DNA from: Snuella lapsa
GTDB taxonomy: Bacteria; Bacteroidota; Bacteroidia; Flavobacteriales; Flavobacteriaceae
Direction of reading: 5' to 3'
Length of the DNA stretch: 64,000 nt
Assembly (NCBI RefSeq): GCF_039539345.1
Contig: NZ_BAABCY010000016.1
Span: 137,220 to 201,219, forward strand
Shown here: positions 52,006 to 61,536 of the stretch, piece by piece
Numbering within the stretch: position 1 is the stretch's first letter
How the letters are laid out: each line of letters begins with the position of its first letter
The notes under the pieces: generated by a model
Databases searched by the model: none
The model's input: only the letters and a program-made list of their open reading frames with translations
What the model was told of the DNA's origin: nothing
Translations under genes and position numbers: made by a program

Positions 52006-53283
52006 TCAATAACTTCGTTTATTAGAGCGCTTAGGATTGTTTGGCTTAGACCGCCTTTCATTTCTATTGTTTTGCCTGTTGCCTTGCGTTCTTTTTGAAT
52101 TAGAATTTCTTGGACGTTGTTGCCGTTTCTCTGGTATTGTAGAAGCATTTGGATCTGGTTCAAATCCAGCAACTATTTCTATTGGCAATGTAATCCCAAT
52201 AAGCTTTTCAATAGCTCGCAAATAAGTTGTTTCATCCGCACTAACCAAAGAAATCGCTTCACCACTAGCTCCTGCCCTACCAGTTCTTCCTATTCTATGC
52301 ACATAATCTTCAGAAACATTTGGTAATTCAAAATTAACAACATGTGGCAATAACGGAATATCCAATCCCCTTGCCGCAATATCTGTAGCTACCAAGACAC
52401 GTACCTGACCGCTTTTAAATCCCGCCAAAGCCTTAGTTCTTGCCCCTTGGCTTTTATTACCGTGTAATGCTGCTGCCGTAATACCCGCAGCAACCATTTT
52501 TTTACAAAGCTTATTTGCACCATGCTTTGTTCGGGTAAAAACAAGTACCTGTTCCCAGTTTCCTTCAGAGATCAATTTAATAATCAAACCGGTCTTTAGC
52601 CCTTTAGCAACACGATATACCTTTTGCTCAATAGCATCAGCCGTACTATTTTCAGGTGTCACTTCAACCTGTACAGGGTTAGTTAAAACACCGCGGGCCA
52701 ACTTTTTAATATCGGGGGAAAATGTTGCTGAAAACATCAAGTTTTGTCTTTGTCCCGGCATCAACTTAATAACGCGTTCTATATCACGTAAAAAACCCAT
52801 ATCCAACATCCTATCGGCTTCATCCAACACAAAAATCTCCACGCGCTTTAAAGACAATACCCCTTGATTTTGTAAGTCCAATAATCGTCCTGGAGTTGCA
52901 ACCAAAACATCCACCCCTTTCCTTATGGTTTCTATCTGAGGCTTCTGATTAACACCTCCAAAAATCACGGCACTTCGTAAATTTAAAAATGCACTATATT
53001 CTCTAACATTAGTATATACTTGCGCAGCCAACTCACGTGTTGGCGTTAAAATAAGCGCTCGAATGGGTCTGAACTTTGCCTTTTGAGTTTCAGCAAGCCT
53101 CTGTAACATTGGTAATGTAAACCCAGCGGTCTTCCCCGTTCCTGTTTGAGCTGATGCCAAAACATCTTTTTGCTCTAAAATAACTGGTATGGCTTTTTGC
53201 TGAATGAGCGATGGTGTTGTGTATCCCTTTTTGCTAATTGCTTTTAGCAAAGCTTGAGACAGCCCTAGTGTATTAAATGACAT
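52006..53283 (-). CDS. DEAD-box RNA helicase (RhlE-like)
   Basis: This ATP-dependent RNA helicase of about 425 residues contains all main motifs in order: the Q motif (FNTLGLSQALLKAISKKGYTTPSLIQQKAIP), motif I AQTGTGKT, Ia TPTRELAAQV, motif II DEAD (FVLDEADRMLDMG), motif III SAT, and motifs IV-VI with ATDIAARGLDIP and HRIGRTGR. The C-terminal 50 residues are a basic, Arg/Asn-rich RNA-binding tail. The frame extends to a TTG at 53298, but the ATG at 53283 (MSFNTLGLS) fits. RhlE-like helicases act in ribosome assembly or cold adaptation. Confidence 0.96.
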   Translation of the reverse strand: MSFNTLGLSQALLKAISKKGYTTPSLIQQKAIPVILEQKDVLASAQTGTGKTAGFTLPMLQRLAETQKAKFRPIRALILTPTRELAAQVYTNVREYSAFLNLRSAVIFGGVNQKPQIETIRKGVDVLVATPGRLLDLQNQGVLSLKRVEIFVLDEADRMLDMGFLRDIERVIKLMPGQRQNLMFSATFSPDIKKLARGVLTNPVQVEVTPENSTADAIEQKVYRVAKGLKTGLIIKLISEGNWEQVLVFTRTKHGANKLCKKMVAAGITAAALHGNKSQGARTKALAGFKSGQVRVLVATDIAARGLDIPLLPHVVNFELPNVSEDYVHRIGRTGRAGASGEAISLVSADETTYLRAIEKLIGITLPIEIVAGFEPDPNASTIPEKRQQRPRNSNSKRTQGNRQNNRNERRSKPNNPKRSNKRSY

Positions 53284-53438
53284 ATAAATTGTTTGCAAAA
53301 TGACAATCTATTCTAATGCCATTTACTTTAATGGCAAAGATACGCCTTATTATTCGATTAAGGTTGTCTAGTTGGCTTTATAAAAAAAATACCCTAAATT
53401 AGACTAGTAATCTCCTTTAATAACCATAAGGCCTCAAA

Positions 53439-55217
53439 ATGTTTAGAAAGCTACTCTTTCCACTTATATTATGTCTATTAGCTTGGGCATTATTTATAAA
53501 CCCTGCAATAAAAGACATCGCTGCTGGCATAGCTATTTTACTTTTAGGGATGACAATGTTGGAACAGGGCTTTAACGCCTTTGTAGAAGGTCCCTTGCAA
53601 AAATTGCTGCTAAGAGCAACAAACAAACTATACAAAAGTATTGGCTTAGGATTTGTAACTACGGCATTATTACAATCCAGCTCGCTAATTAGTGTCATTA
53701 CCATTGCTTTTTTAAGCGCTGGTTTAATAGAACTATATGCGGGTATCGGTATTATTTTTGGCGCCAACATAGGCACAACTGCAACGGCTTGGTTAGTAGC
53801 CATTTTTGGTTTAAAAATAAAGGTCTCTGCTTTTGCATTACCTATGATAGCGTTTGGAGTCTTATTCATTTTTCAAAAATCCAAAAACCTAAAAGGCTTT
53901 GGTTATGTACTCGCTGGATTGGGATTCTTTTTCTTGGGAATTGATTACATGAAAGTAGGTTTCGACATCTATCAAGATCGTATTGACTTAGCCAATTACG
54001 CCATGACTGGATTTTGGGGGCTTATAGTATTCACTTTTATAGGAATACTCATAACACTTGTTTTACAATCCAGTAGTGCCGCAATGGCTTTAATATTGAC
54101 GGCTCTTGCCGTTGGTCATATAACCTATAACAACTCCCTAGCTCTAGCTGTTGGAGCTAATATAGGAACAACCATTACGGCCATTCTGGGATCTTTAGGC
54201 ACCAACGTTTCAGGAAAACGCCTGGCTGGAGCACATTTTATTTTCAATCTGGTAACAGGCCTCATTGCACTTATTTTCATAAACCAACTTAGATTTCTAG
54301 TCGATGACATTGCACTTCTTGTAGGTATTGCCGACACGAATTACATATTTAAGCTCTCTATTTTCCATAGCATTTTTAATGTTTTAGGCGTACTAATAAT
54401 GATCCCATTAATTCCCTCTATAATTAAACTGCTCAACAAGTTTTTTGTTGAAAAACTAAGTGACAAGGACACGATAGCCTATCCAGTATACCTTAACGAT
54501 AGTATTTTAGCCTACCCGCAAACAGCACTCAAAGCGCTTTTGGATGAAAGCAGACGTTTATTTGAAAATGCTACTTTCGAAATTGTTTCACATGGTCTTA
54601 ACTTACATCGGGAAGACATTAAAGGTCAGGAAAAATTAAAAAAGATTGTTGAAAAGTCCAAAGAAGATCTAGAAATTGACGTAGAAACCCTGTACTATAA
54701 CAAAATTAAGATTATTTACAGCAAAATAATAAAGTACGCTACCCTAGCCCAAAGTAAATTTTCGTTAGCTCCCAAAAACATGGAAGCCTTTACCCAAATA
54801 AAACTAGCCAACCGCAATGTCGTAGAAACCATAAAAAATGTTCGGGGACTAAGAAAAAATGTCAACCAATACATGAACTCCGAAAACGCCTATATAAAAA
54901 AAGAATACAACCGCTTAAGACACAAAATATCCCAAGTACTAAGGGAAATTTATGTTACCGGACTAGACTCCAATCCAGAAATACATGCAAAAAAACTAAA
55001 GAAACTTAAAAGAAAAGCCGTTAAAAATGATGCTTTGGTAGATGGGACTTTAGACAAGCTTATTAGGGACAATAAAATAAGTAGTGTGATGGCAACCTCT
55101 TTAGCAAACGACAGTGATATCGTGGCCGATATCTCCAAAAAATTAATAGAAACAGCCGAATTGCTGTATATTAAGCAAGACTCCTTGTTGGCAAATTTAG
55201 AAGAAGACGTTAATTAA
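53439..55217 (+). CDS. Na+/phosphate cotransporter family protein with PhoU-like tail
   Basis: This 592-residue membrane protein has the two inverted Na/Pi-cotransporter repeats. Each carries a QSSS motif (TALLQSSSLISVITIAF and LVLQSSSAAMALILTALA) and a GANIGTT motif (GANIGTTATAW and GANIGTTITAIL). About nine transmembrane helices occupy residues 1-320. The C-terminal 240 residues are charged and helical (EDIKGQEKLKKIVEKSKEDLE onwards), matching PhoU-like domains. It imports phosphate or a related anion with sodium. An intrinsic terminator lies about 105 bp downstream. Confidence 0.93.
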   Translation: MFRKLLFPLILCLLAWALFINPAIKDIAAGIAILLLGMTMLEQGFNAFVEGPLQKLLLRATNKLYKSIGLGFVTTALLQSSSLISVITIAFLSAGLIELYAGIGIIFGANIGTTATAWLVAIFGLKIKVSAFALPMIAFGVLFIFQKSKNLKGFGYVLAGLGFFFLGIDYMKVGFDIYQDRIDLANYAMTGFWGLIVFTFIGILITLVLQSSSAAMALILTALAVGHITYNNSLALAVGANIGTTITAILGSLGTNVSGKRLAGAHFIFNLVTGLIALIFINQLRFLVDDIALLVGIADTNYIFKLSIFHSIFNVLGVLIMIPLIPSIIKLLNKFFVEKLSDKDTIAYPVYLNDSILAYPQTALKALLDESRRLFENATFEIVSHGLNLHREDIKGQEKLKKIVEKSKEDLEIDVETLYYNKIKIIYSKIIKYATLAQSKFSLAPKNMEAFTQIKLANRNVVETIKNVRGLRKNVNQYMNSENAYIKKEYNRLRHKISQVLREIYVTGLDSNPEIHAKKLKKLKRKAVKNDALVDGTLDKLIRDNKISSVMATSLANDSDIVADISKKLIETAELLYIKQDSLLANLEEDVN

Positions 55218-55319
55218 ACGCTATCAACTACAAAAAATAGAGCCTTATTAATTAAACCACCCCGTAGTACATTTTGGATTAAAAAGTTTCAAAAATGTCA
55301 GGAGTGATTTTTTAATAAA

Positions 55320-55375
55320 AAAATTGTATCGAGAACAATCTCAAAGACTAAACCCCTTATTCTCGATACAAATTT
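55320..55375 (+). terminator. Long-loop hairpin terminator after the Na/Pi cotransporter gene
   Basis: TTGTATCGAGAA (55324-55335) and TTCTCGATACAA (55360-55371) are perfectly complementary, extended by AAAA/TTTT pairs. The loop is 24 nt, and a short T tract follows. The rest of the gap to 55596 contains no gene I can support. Confidence 0.7.
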
Positions 55376-55596
55376 TACTCGTTTCAATCTTAAAATTCAC
55401 AACAAGCTAAACTTTTAACGCACTAAACCTTCTTGAAGCTATACGAAACCAAGATTGTATACTTTTGTTAGCCAGAGCTAGCTACTCTATTTTTATTCTG
55501 ATTGAAATTTCATATTTTTAACTAAAAAACATACTACACATTTGTATCTTGCTCTTTTAAACCCAAGCCCCATATTCCAAAAGAAAGAACACATTT

Positions 55597-56619
55597 ATGA
55601 ATAAGAAACCTAAAATAATAGCCCGAATAAAATCACTCCCTTTAACACTAATATTAACATGCTTTCTGGCCTCTATTTTAGAAATTCATGCACAATCTGT
55701 TAAAGGACAGGTTTTAGATTACCGAACCAAAGAACCAATACCCTATTCCAGCATATATTTCAACAATTCATTTACAGGCACGGCTTCCGATTTAAAAGGA
55801 TATTTCGAACTGGATATCTCAAAAAATTACGGACAGGATATCATAGTAAGCTGTATAGGATATGAAACAAAAACTATAAGCAACTATATACCTGAAAAAA
55901 ATTATACAGTTTATTTACATGAACAAATTACAAGTCTTGGCGAAGTCGTTTTAACCTCAAAACCAAAAGAAGATAATGATCGTAAAAAAATCCTAAAACT
56001 ATTTATTAAAGAATTTTTAGGCACATCTAGAAATGCGAAACAGTGCATCATCGAAAACACTTCAGATATTGAACTGTCTTATAACAAGGAATCTAAAACA
56101 CTCATTGCCTCAAGTTCCAAACCCTTGATTATACTAAATAAAGCACTCGCATATAAAATAACTTATTACTTAGAAGACTTTAAAAAAGACCCTAAAGAAA
56201 CGAAATACCAAGGCTATGCCTTATTTGAAGAAACTCCTCCCGCTTCCATGCGCAAAATGTTAACAATTAAAAGAAGAAGAAAATCAGCCTATAACGGATC
56301 ACGCATGCACTTTTTCAGGCTTTTATGGCAAAACGGCTTAAGTACTTCCAATTTTACTGTTGCAGACACCAAGTTAAGATATCTTACTAGATTAAACGAT
56401 AGTATTAGTTTGGGTGATAAAGGCGAAAAATACATACAATATGCTAATACTCTTAAACTACTTTACAAAAAAAATGATGAAAGCTATCTAACATTTAAAG
56501 AAGGTACAAAAACCTTGTTTACCGCCACGGGCTTTTTTGACCCTAAAGGCTTACTTTGGCGGGGAAGTATTAGTAAAAAACGAATAGGAGACTTATTGCC
56601 TTATGAATATGAACCTTAG
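55597..56619 (+). CDS. Exported carboxypeptidase-regulatory-like domain protein
   Basis: This 340-residue exported protein has a signal peptide (LASILEIHAQ) followed by a CarboxypepD_reg-like beta-sandwich (about 34-115). The motifs are VKGQVLDYRTKEPIPYSSI, TASDLKGYFELDI and VSCIGYETKTI, ending ITSLGEVVLTSKP. The remaining 220 residues (LFIKEFLGTSRNAKQCIIEN, YLEDFKKDPKETKYQGYALFEE) are shared by a common Bacteroidota exported family of unknown function. No enzymatic or TonB-barrel part follows, so this is a stand-alone protein and not a truncated SusC. Confidence 0.88.
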   Translation: MNKKPKIIARIKSLPLTLILTCFLASILEIHAQSVKGQVLDYRTKEPIPYSSIYFNNSFTGTASDLKGYFELDISKNYGQDIIVSCIGYETKTISNYIPEKNYTVYLHEQITSLGEVVLTSKPKEDNDRKKILKLFIKEFLGTSRNAKQCIIENTSDIELSYNKESKTLIASSSKPLIILNKALAYKITYYLEDFKKDPKETKYQGYALFEETPPASMRKMLTIKRRRKSAYNGSRMHFFRLLWQNGLSTSNFTVADTKLRYLTRLNDSISLGDKGEKYIQYANTLKLLYKKNDESYLTFKEGTKTLFTATGFFDPKGLLWRGSISKKRIGDLLPYEYEP

Positions 56620-56683
56620 AATACAGCCTTTGTAAAACAAACCTTAAAATATTGTTCTTTCCTTATTAATCAAAGATTACAAA

Positions 56684-57112
56684 ATGAAATTTAAAAGTAA
56701 AAAAGACCCTTTGTTTACCACTTTAATACTAGTATTAAACCTATTCCTTATTGGAGTTGCATTTTCGAGATTGACTTTGGATCATATAGAAAAAGCTGAT
56801 TATTGGGGGATAACCGTGATCCTAGCAGTAGTCGCATTATTATTTTGGATCCATTTCGGAACCTTTTATAAGCTGTCCAAAAACGAACTAACCTATAGAA
56901 GCGGTCCTATTAGTGGCAAAATACACATTAATAGAATAAAGGAAATCGTTAAAGGAAAAACACTTTGGGTTGGACTAAAACCTGCAACCTCTCGAAAAGG
57001 CTTGATTATTAAATACGATACGTACAACGAAATCTACATTAGCCCTAAAACTAACGAGCTGTTTATAAAGAAAATATTAGAAATCAATAATAATATTAAA
57101 ATAACCAAATAA
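56684..57112 (+). CDS. Membrane protein with bacterial PH-like domain (bPH_4/DUF1200 type)
   Basis: This 142-residue protein has two N-terminal transmembrane helices (about 10-28 and 41-62) and a C-terminal PH-like domain (about 64-140). That domain contains FYKLSKNELTYRSGPISGKI, INRIKEIVKGK, and the terminal YNEIYISPKTNELFIKKIL. The pattern fits the bPH_4 group as I remember it. The role of these proteins is unknown; membrane-envelope association is likely. It is 65 bp after the preceding exported protein gene, on the same strand. Confidence 0.82.
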   Translation: MKFKSKKDPLFTTLILVLNLFLIGVAFSRLTLDHIEKADYWGITVILAVVALLFWIHFGTFYKLSKNELTYRSGPISGKIHINRIKEIVKGKTLWVGLKPATSRKGLIIKYDTYNEIYISPKTNELFIKKILEINNNIKITK

Positions 57113-57124
57113 ATTACTATCCCG

Positions 57125-57814
57125 TTAAAAAAATGCCCTGTACTGCATCACCCTAAAATCGAAAGTACTAAAATTGGGATTCTTTGCTTTTAATTGCTTG
57201 TATAAAGGCATACTCCCTATGGCTCTGTTGGCACTTCCCGATGCCGAAGTTAGAGATACTGTTTTTATAATGCGCTTGCTACTTTCATATTGTTTCTTTC
57301 CATCAGCCACAACCGACAATTCAAATTCATGTTTCCTCGGAATCTCATTAGAAACTACCTTTAACCCAATACCATACCCCTTAATATGCTTCCTGAAAAA
57401 GTATTCCGGTCCATTTTTACTATTACCCCCCGTAAACAGCAGCATATTTATATTAGGATACCGTCTTAAATAACCTATAACATCCCGTAGCTTAATATTT
57501 CGCATACCCAAATCCGATGCATCCATTTTGTCCCGTTCACAACTATCAACAATATCGCATACGCCTATTTTATGCTGTAATAAAAACTGCTTTCGCTGTT
57601 CTATTGCCTCTTTAGAATTATCATAACGTAAATTCAACCCATTAATAGCATCAATATACAACCATAACGAATTATAATAGCTCCCGTAGCAAAAATCGAC
57701 ATCCTTCTCCAAAAGATCACCAGTACTAAAACGCGGTGGTGGCAAGGTTCCCACGATCAATTTTTGAGTATCGGTATGAATAAATGGTTCGTATGGATGC
57801 TTATGAAAGAACAT
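57125..57814 (-). CDS. Uracil-DNA glycosylase superfamily protein
   Basis: This 229-residue cytosolic protein begins FFHKHPYEPFI and contains KLIVGTLPPPRFSTGDLLEKDVDFCYGS. The start of the fold (V-G-T-L-P-P) resembles the GEAPG-type motif position of uracil-DNA glycosylases. LLQHKIGVCDIVDSCERD and NINMLLFTGGNSKNG follow. I recognise it as the group labelled uracil-DNA glycosylase family protein in Flavobacteriia; enzymatic activity on uracil is not certain. It is convergent with the PH-domain gene upstream and divergent from the THX gene. Confidence 0.7.
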   Translation of the reverse strand: MFFHKHPYEPFIHTDTQKLIVGTLPPPRFSTGDLLEKDVDFCYGSYYNSLWLYIDAINGLNLRYDNSKEAIEQRKQFLLQHKIGVCDIVDSCERDKMDASDLGMRNIKLRDVIGYLRRYPNINMLLFTGGNSKNGPEYFFRKHIKGYGIGLKVVSNEIPRKHEFELSVVADGKKQYESSKRIIKTVSLTSASGSANRAIGSMPLYKQLKAKNPNFSTFDFRVMQYRAFF

Positions 57815-57878
57815 ATTATCCTTGACTGCAATGCCTAATTTTTGTATTTTATTAGTTTGAACACAAAATACATTAAAA

Positions 57879-58013
57879 ATGGGAAAAGGTGATAAAAAAA
57901 CAAAACGCGGTAAAATTTACAGAGGTACTTTTGGTGTAAGGCGACCACGCATAAAAAAGAAAGTATCTATTGAAAATAAAATCAGTATCGACAATAAAGC
58001 TGAGGCCAAATAA
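57879..58013 (+). CDS. Small ribosomal protein THX
   Basis: This 44-residue, very basic protein begins MGKGDKKTKRGKIYRGTFGV and continues RRPRIKKK with an acidic end. It matches Bacteroidota forms of the 30S subunit protein THX, which packs into a cavity at the top of the 30S head. The ATG is at 57879 and the TAA at 58011-58013. It is easy to miss because of its size and because it lies between two minus-strand genes, 17 bp from the convergent TPR gene stop. Confidence 0.93.
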   Translation: MGKGDKKTKRGKIYRGTFGVRRPRIKKKVSIENKISIDNKAEAK

Positions 58014-58030
58014 TCATTTAGCCCCACTAA

Positions 58031-58756
58031 CTACCCTATATCTTGTAGCAACTTTTCTACCTGTACTATGGTATCCCTAAAAAGTCTTTTGTTCGGCTTA
58101 GTCATATTTTGGGACTCTGTATGGATCTCTTCCAGCAATAGCTTCGCATCCTGAGTTTTTTGCCTGTTCAATAAAAACTTTGCTAGCGTTAATCGTTCTT
58201 CATAAAAAGAATAACGTATATCAATGGCTCGCAAATTAGCTTCAGCCGCTTCGTAATTACCCAATTCATTTTGTGCCAATCCATACAAAAACTGTGTCCT
58301 CGACTTACTAAACTCTGGTTGATTCTTTATCTTCTCTACATACGCAATAACACTTTTATAATCTTGAATATTATAAAAAGCCTCTATTAACTTACCATAA
58401 ACATAAAAATTGTTTTGCGAGATATCCTCCAAAACTTCCAAATAATGTGTGATAGCATTTTGGTTGTCCTGAATATCCAAATAAGCATCTGCCAAGTTTA
58501 CCCTGTTTTGATACGTCTCAGAAAACTGAAGCCTATGCTCCAGATCCCTTATACGTTTGGTTGGATTAATAACCGATATAATGCCTTCTTGGATCTTCTC
58601 GGCATCACGCTTATTATATACTTGAGTTATAATATAAATTATGCTTCCTAGAACCGGAAGGAACAAAATAATAAAAAACCAATAATAAGAGTTCCTGTAC
58701 CTATACGTATGGTATAAACAAAAACCCTGCAATGCTATTGTTAAGTAAAATATCAC
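58031..58756 (-). CDS. Membrane-anchored TPR protein
   Basis: This 241-residue protein starts with two hydrophobic segments. The second (RNSYYWFFIILFLPVLGSIIYIITQVYN) resembles the PLDc_N membrane anchor. Residues about 70-235 form tetratricopeptide-type helical pairs: NRVNLADAYLDIQDNQNAITHY, YGKLIEAFYNIQDYKSVIAYV, QFLYGLAQNELGNYEAAEANL and LTLAKFLLNRQKTQDAKLLL. Such proteins act as scaffolds; no partner is known. The gene follows yaaA on the same strand with 15 bp between them, so the two are probably co-transcribed. Confidence 0.88.
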   Translation of the reverse strand: MIFYLTIALQGFCLYHTYRYRNSYYWFFIILFLPVLGSIIYIITQVYNKRDAEKIQEGIISVINPTKRIRDLEHRLQFSETYQNRVNLADAYLDIQDNQNAITHYLEVLEDISQNNFYVYGKLIEAFYNIQDYKSVIAYVEKIKNQPEFSKSRTQFLYGLAQNELGNYEAAEANLRAIDIRYSFYEERLTLAKFLLNRQKTQDAKLLLEEIHTESQNMTKPNKRLFRDTIVQVEKLLQDIG

Positions 58757-58771
58757 TGATTACATTTTAAG

Positions 58772-59530
58772 TTACCTTATAAAAACCAACTCGGTATCTG
58801 AAGACATAGGCTCACTAAAATTATACCCCTCATAGTTAAAGCCCTTTATATCGTCTATGGTTTGCGCATTGGTATCTATTACATAACGGGTCATATAACC
58901 TCGTGCTAATTTAGCAAAGGTCATAATGGTTTTATACTCACCATTCTTAAAATCCTTAAAATTGGCAGTAATAACCGGTACCTTTAAAGCTTTCCTGTCA
59001 ATAGCCTTAAAATACTCGTTACTGGCCAGGTTTAAAAACAACTCATCATCTTCCAGCTCTTCATTTAAAGCCTTCGTTATGGTTGCTCGCCAAAACTCGT
59101 ATAAGTTTTTATTCTTACCCACTGGGAATTTAGTTCCCATTTCCAAACGGTACGGCTGAATGAGATCGGCTGGTTTTAGCAAACCATACAACCCAGAAAT
59201 AATACGCACAGTATTTTGCAGGATTTCTATCTTATCTTGTGGAATCGTATAAACATCCAACCCCCTATACACATCACCACTAAAAGCATAAACCGCTTGC
59301 CTTGCATTATCTGTAGTAAATGGTAGGCGCCATGCTTGATTACGTTGATAATTTAATTGTCCCAAAGCATCAGAAATATTCATAAGCTTCGATAAACTCT
59401 TAGCCGATTTCTTTTTTAGCAGTTTATTTAAACGCTCGGCCTGAGCCAAAAAACAAGCCTCGGTCGTTAAAGTTGTAGGTATTTTACTTTCTAAGTCAAG
59501 TGATTTTGCTGGAGACAGTACTAATTTCAC
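58772..59530 (-). CDS. yaaA: Peroxide stress protein YaaA (UPF0246)
   Basis: This protein of about 252 residues belongs to the YaaA family, which lowers free iron under peroxide stress in E. coli and binds DNA. It opens KLVLSPAKSLDLES, and carries QAWRLPFTTDNARQAVYAFSGDVYRGLD, ISGLYGLLKPADLIQPYRLEMG and NLASNEYF. The C-terminal KGFNYEGYNFSEPMSSDTELVFIR is also diagnostic. An ATG at 59599 would add 23 residues not seen in the family. The GTG at 59530 starts exactly at the conserved N-terminus, so it is chosen. Confidence 0.95.
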   Translation of the reverse strand: MKLVLSPAKSLDLESKIPTTLTTEACFLAQAERLNKLLKKKSAKSLSKLMNISDALGQLNYQRNQAWRLPFTTDNARQAVYAFSGDVYRGLDVYTIPQDKIEILQNTVRIISGLYGLLKPADLIQPYRLEMGTKFPVGKNKNLYEFWRATITKALNEELEDDELFLNLASNEYFKAIDRKALKVPVITANFKDFKNGEYKTIMTFAKLARGYMTRYVIDTNAQTIDDIKGFNYEGYNFSEPMSSDTELVFIR

Positions 59531-59629
59531 ACGTTTAAATTTTAATTGATTATATTTTGATTTCAAAACTGAGAGTATATGCAACTGCTCCACTCTCACC
59601 TTATTCCATTTACATTAAAAAAAACTAAA

Positions 59630-60283
59630 TTACGATATTTCTTTTATTTCACCGTTTATAAAACTAAAGTTATAATCGCCTTTTATAATAAATCCCGATG
59701 TGAACGCTTCGTCTTGGGTTGGATACCATTTTTTAACTCCTTTGTTAATTAAAATAAACAACCCCATATCATTTCCCAGCGCGCAAAAACGTTGAAAATT
59801 ACCATCAAAAACAGGAATGGTTTTTATAGAGTTAATCTTATTATAGATTGCTTCTATGTTTGTTGTAGCAATACCAATTTCACTAATCGATAAGACAGAT
59901 GTCGACGAGAAGTTAGCCTCACCATTAAGCCCTAAGCCTTTCCTAGCGATAAACTCCATAATGTTCTTATCGGCATCATAAAAATAAATAGCCTTTGCAT
60001 TCCAATCCTTAAAATCTACGATTAAGTTGTCACCATCAGGTAAGATTTCCACGCGCCTTTGCAACCATTGCAAAGCATCTTCAATTTTATTTGACGGTAT
60101 ATTGAAAGCCAAGTGCGAAGGCCTTACGCCTTCTTTGTATTGAAAAGACAATACACTATTCCCAAAATTGAAAGATATTTTGTCCGCAGAATCCAAGACC
60201 AATTCGAAATCTAAAATATTTCGGTAAAATTCTTTTTGTCTTTGAATATTGTTGGAAAAAAGTATGATTTCTTTTATTAACAT
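59630..60283 (-). CDS. VOC family (glyoxalase/bleomycin resistance-like) protein
   Basis: This 217-residue cytosolic protein has an N-terminal VOC module: KEIILFSNNIQRQKEFYRNILDFELV, SHLAFNIPSNKIEDALQWL, and AIYFYDADKNIMEFIAR, whose Glu and the earlier His are in metal-ligand positions. A second, degenerate half follows (LSISEIGIATTNIEAIYNKI, FCALGNDMGLFILI). The enzyme could be a dioxygenase, lyase or binding protein; nothing decides this. It stands alone between yaaA and the pseudouridine synthase gene. Confidence 0.88.
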   Translation of the reverse strand: MLIKEIILFSNNIQRQKEFYRNILDFELVLDSADKISFNFGNSVLSFQYKEGVRPSHLAFNIPSNKIEDALQWLQRRVEILPDGDNLIVDFKDWNAKAIYFYDADKNIMEFIARKGLGLNGEANFSSTSVLSISEIGIATTNIEAIYNKINSIKTIPVFDGNFQRFCALGNDMGLFILINKGVKKWYPTQDEAFTSGFIIKGDYNFSFINGEIKEIS

Positions 60284-60432
60284 ATTCCAAATATAGTTTA
60301 GATCTCACAAAACTCTAAACTAATTGAGATGAAATAGTTTATATATAAAACCGTAACGAAAGGGTTTGTTTTCAGAAAACAACAATCAAACCTCTATTAA
60401 AAGTTCTTTACCATTAACCAATAACCAATTAA

Positions 60433-61470
60433 CTACTCCATTTCCTGATGCCTAGCGTAGTTACGCCATTTCTCAATACACTGCTGTATATCCTCTGGAA
60501 TAGACGAGTCGAATTGCATAAACTCGCCTGTTGTTGGATGTACAAACCCTAATGTTTTGGCATGCAAGGCTTGGCGTGGTAATACTTTAAAGCAATTATC
60601 CACAAACTGCTTGTATTTAGTAAAAGTAGTCCCCTTTAAAATCTTTTCCCCTCCATAGCGCTCGTCGTTAAACAAGGTATGCCCTATATGTTTCATATGT
60701 ACCCGTATTTGGTGGGTACGTCCAGTTTCCAATTTGCAAGACACCAAAGTTACATAACCCAAACGTTCCAAAACTTTATAGTGTGTCACGGCTGGCTTAC
60801 CCTTGTCCGCTTCATCTCCTAAAAATACCATGTTTTGAAGGCGGTTCTTTGGATGACGCCCTATGTTACCCTCTATCGTGCCCTCATCATCCTCTACATT
60901 CCCCCAAACAATTGCCACATATTCCCGCTCACTGGTTTTTTCGGCAAATTGCAATGACAAGTGCGTCATTGCCTGCTCTGTTTTTGCAATAACCAAAAGG
61001 CCACTAGTATCCTTATCAATTCTATGAACCAGGCCAGGGCGTTCGCTGGAATTGTTAGGCAAATTATCAAACCTGTAAATGAGTGCGTTAATAAGTGTTC
61101 CCGAATAATTACCATGCCCCGGGTGTACAACCATACCCGCTGGCTTGTTTACAACAAGTAAGGCATCGTCCTCATAGACCACATCGATATCTATATTCTC
61201 TCCTACCAACAAATTCTCATATGGCGGATGCGTAAACAACACCCTAATGGCGTCAAAAGGCTTTACTTTATAGCTAGGCTTTACGGGAACATCGTTAACA
61301 AAAATACTTCCGTTCTTAGCCGCTGTCTGAATTTTGTTTCTTGTAGCGTTCTCTACAAAATTCATTAAATACTTATCTATACGCAAAGGTGCTTGCCCTT
61401 TATCAACAGTAAATGCATGGTGTTCGTAAAGGTTATCCTCATCGGGCAGTTGTAGCGTATTATCTTCCAT
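60433..61470 (-). CDS. RluA-family rRNA/tRNA pseudouridine synthase (RluD-like)
   Basis: This 345-residue enzyme isomerises uridine in RNA. It has an N-terminal S4 RNA-binding domain (about 26-75, LRIDKYLMNFVENATRNKIQ and GSIFVNDVPVKPSYKV). The catalytic domain carries the motif HRIDKDTSGLLVIAKT with catalytic Asp152. VVYEDDALLVVNKPAGMVVHPG, TGRTHQIRVHMKHIGH and RQALHAKTLGFVHP are family hallmarks. The S4 domain and motif set favour RluD (23S rRNA helix 69). It is 66 bp downstream of the PASTA gene, likely co-transcribed. Confidence 0.94.
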   Translation of the reverse strand: MEDNTLQLPDEDNLYEHHAFTVDKGQAPLRIDKYLMNFVENATRNKIQTAAKNGSIFVNDVPVKPSYKVKPFDAIRVLFTHPPYENLLVGENIDIDVVYEDDALLVVNKPAGMVVHPGHGNYSGTLINALIYRFDNLPNNSSERPGLVHRIDKDTSGLLVIAKTEQAMTHLSLQFAEKTSEREYVAIVWGNVEDDEGTIEGNIGRHPKNRLQNMVFLGDEADKGKPAVTHYKVLERLGYVTLVSCKLETGRTHQIRVHMKHIGHTLFNDERYGGEKILKGTTFTKYKQFVDNCFKVLPRQALHAKTLGFVHPTTGEFMQFDSSIPEDIQQCIEKWRNYARHQEME

Positions 61471-61536
61471 GTTAAGCTAAATTGTAAAACGTGTTTGTGC
61501 AACCCGCTTTAAGAATGTAATCGTTTCTATAAAAAA

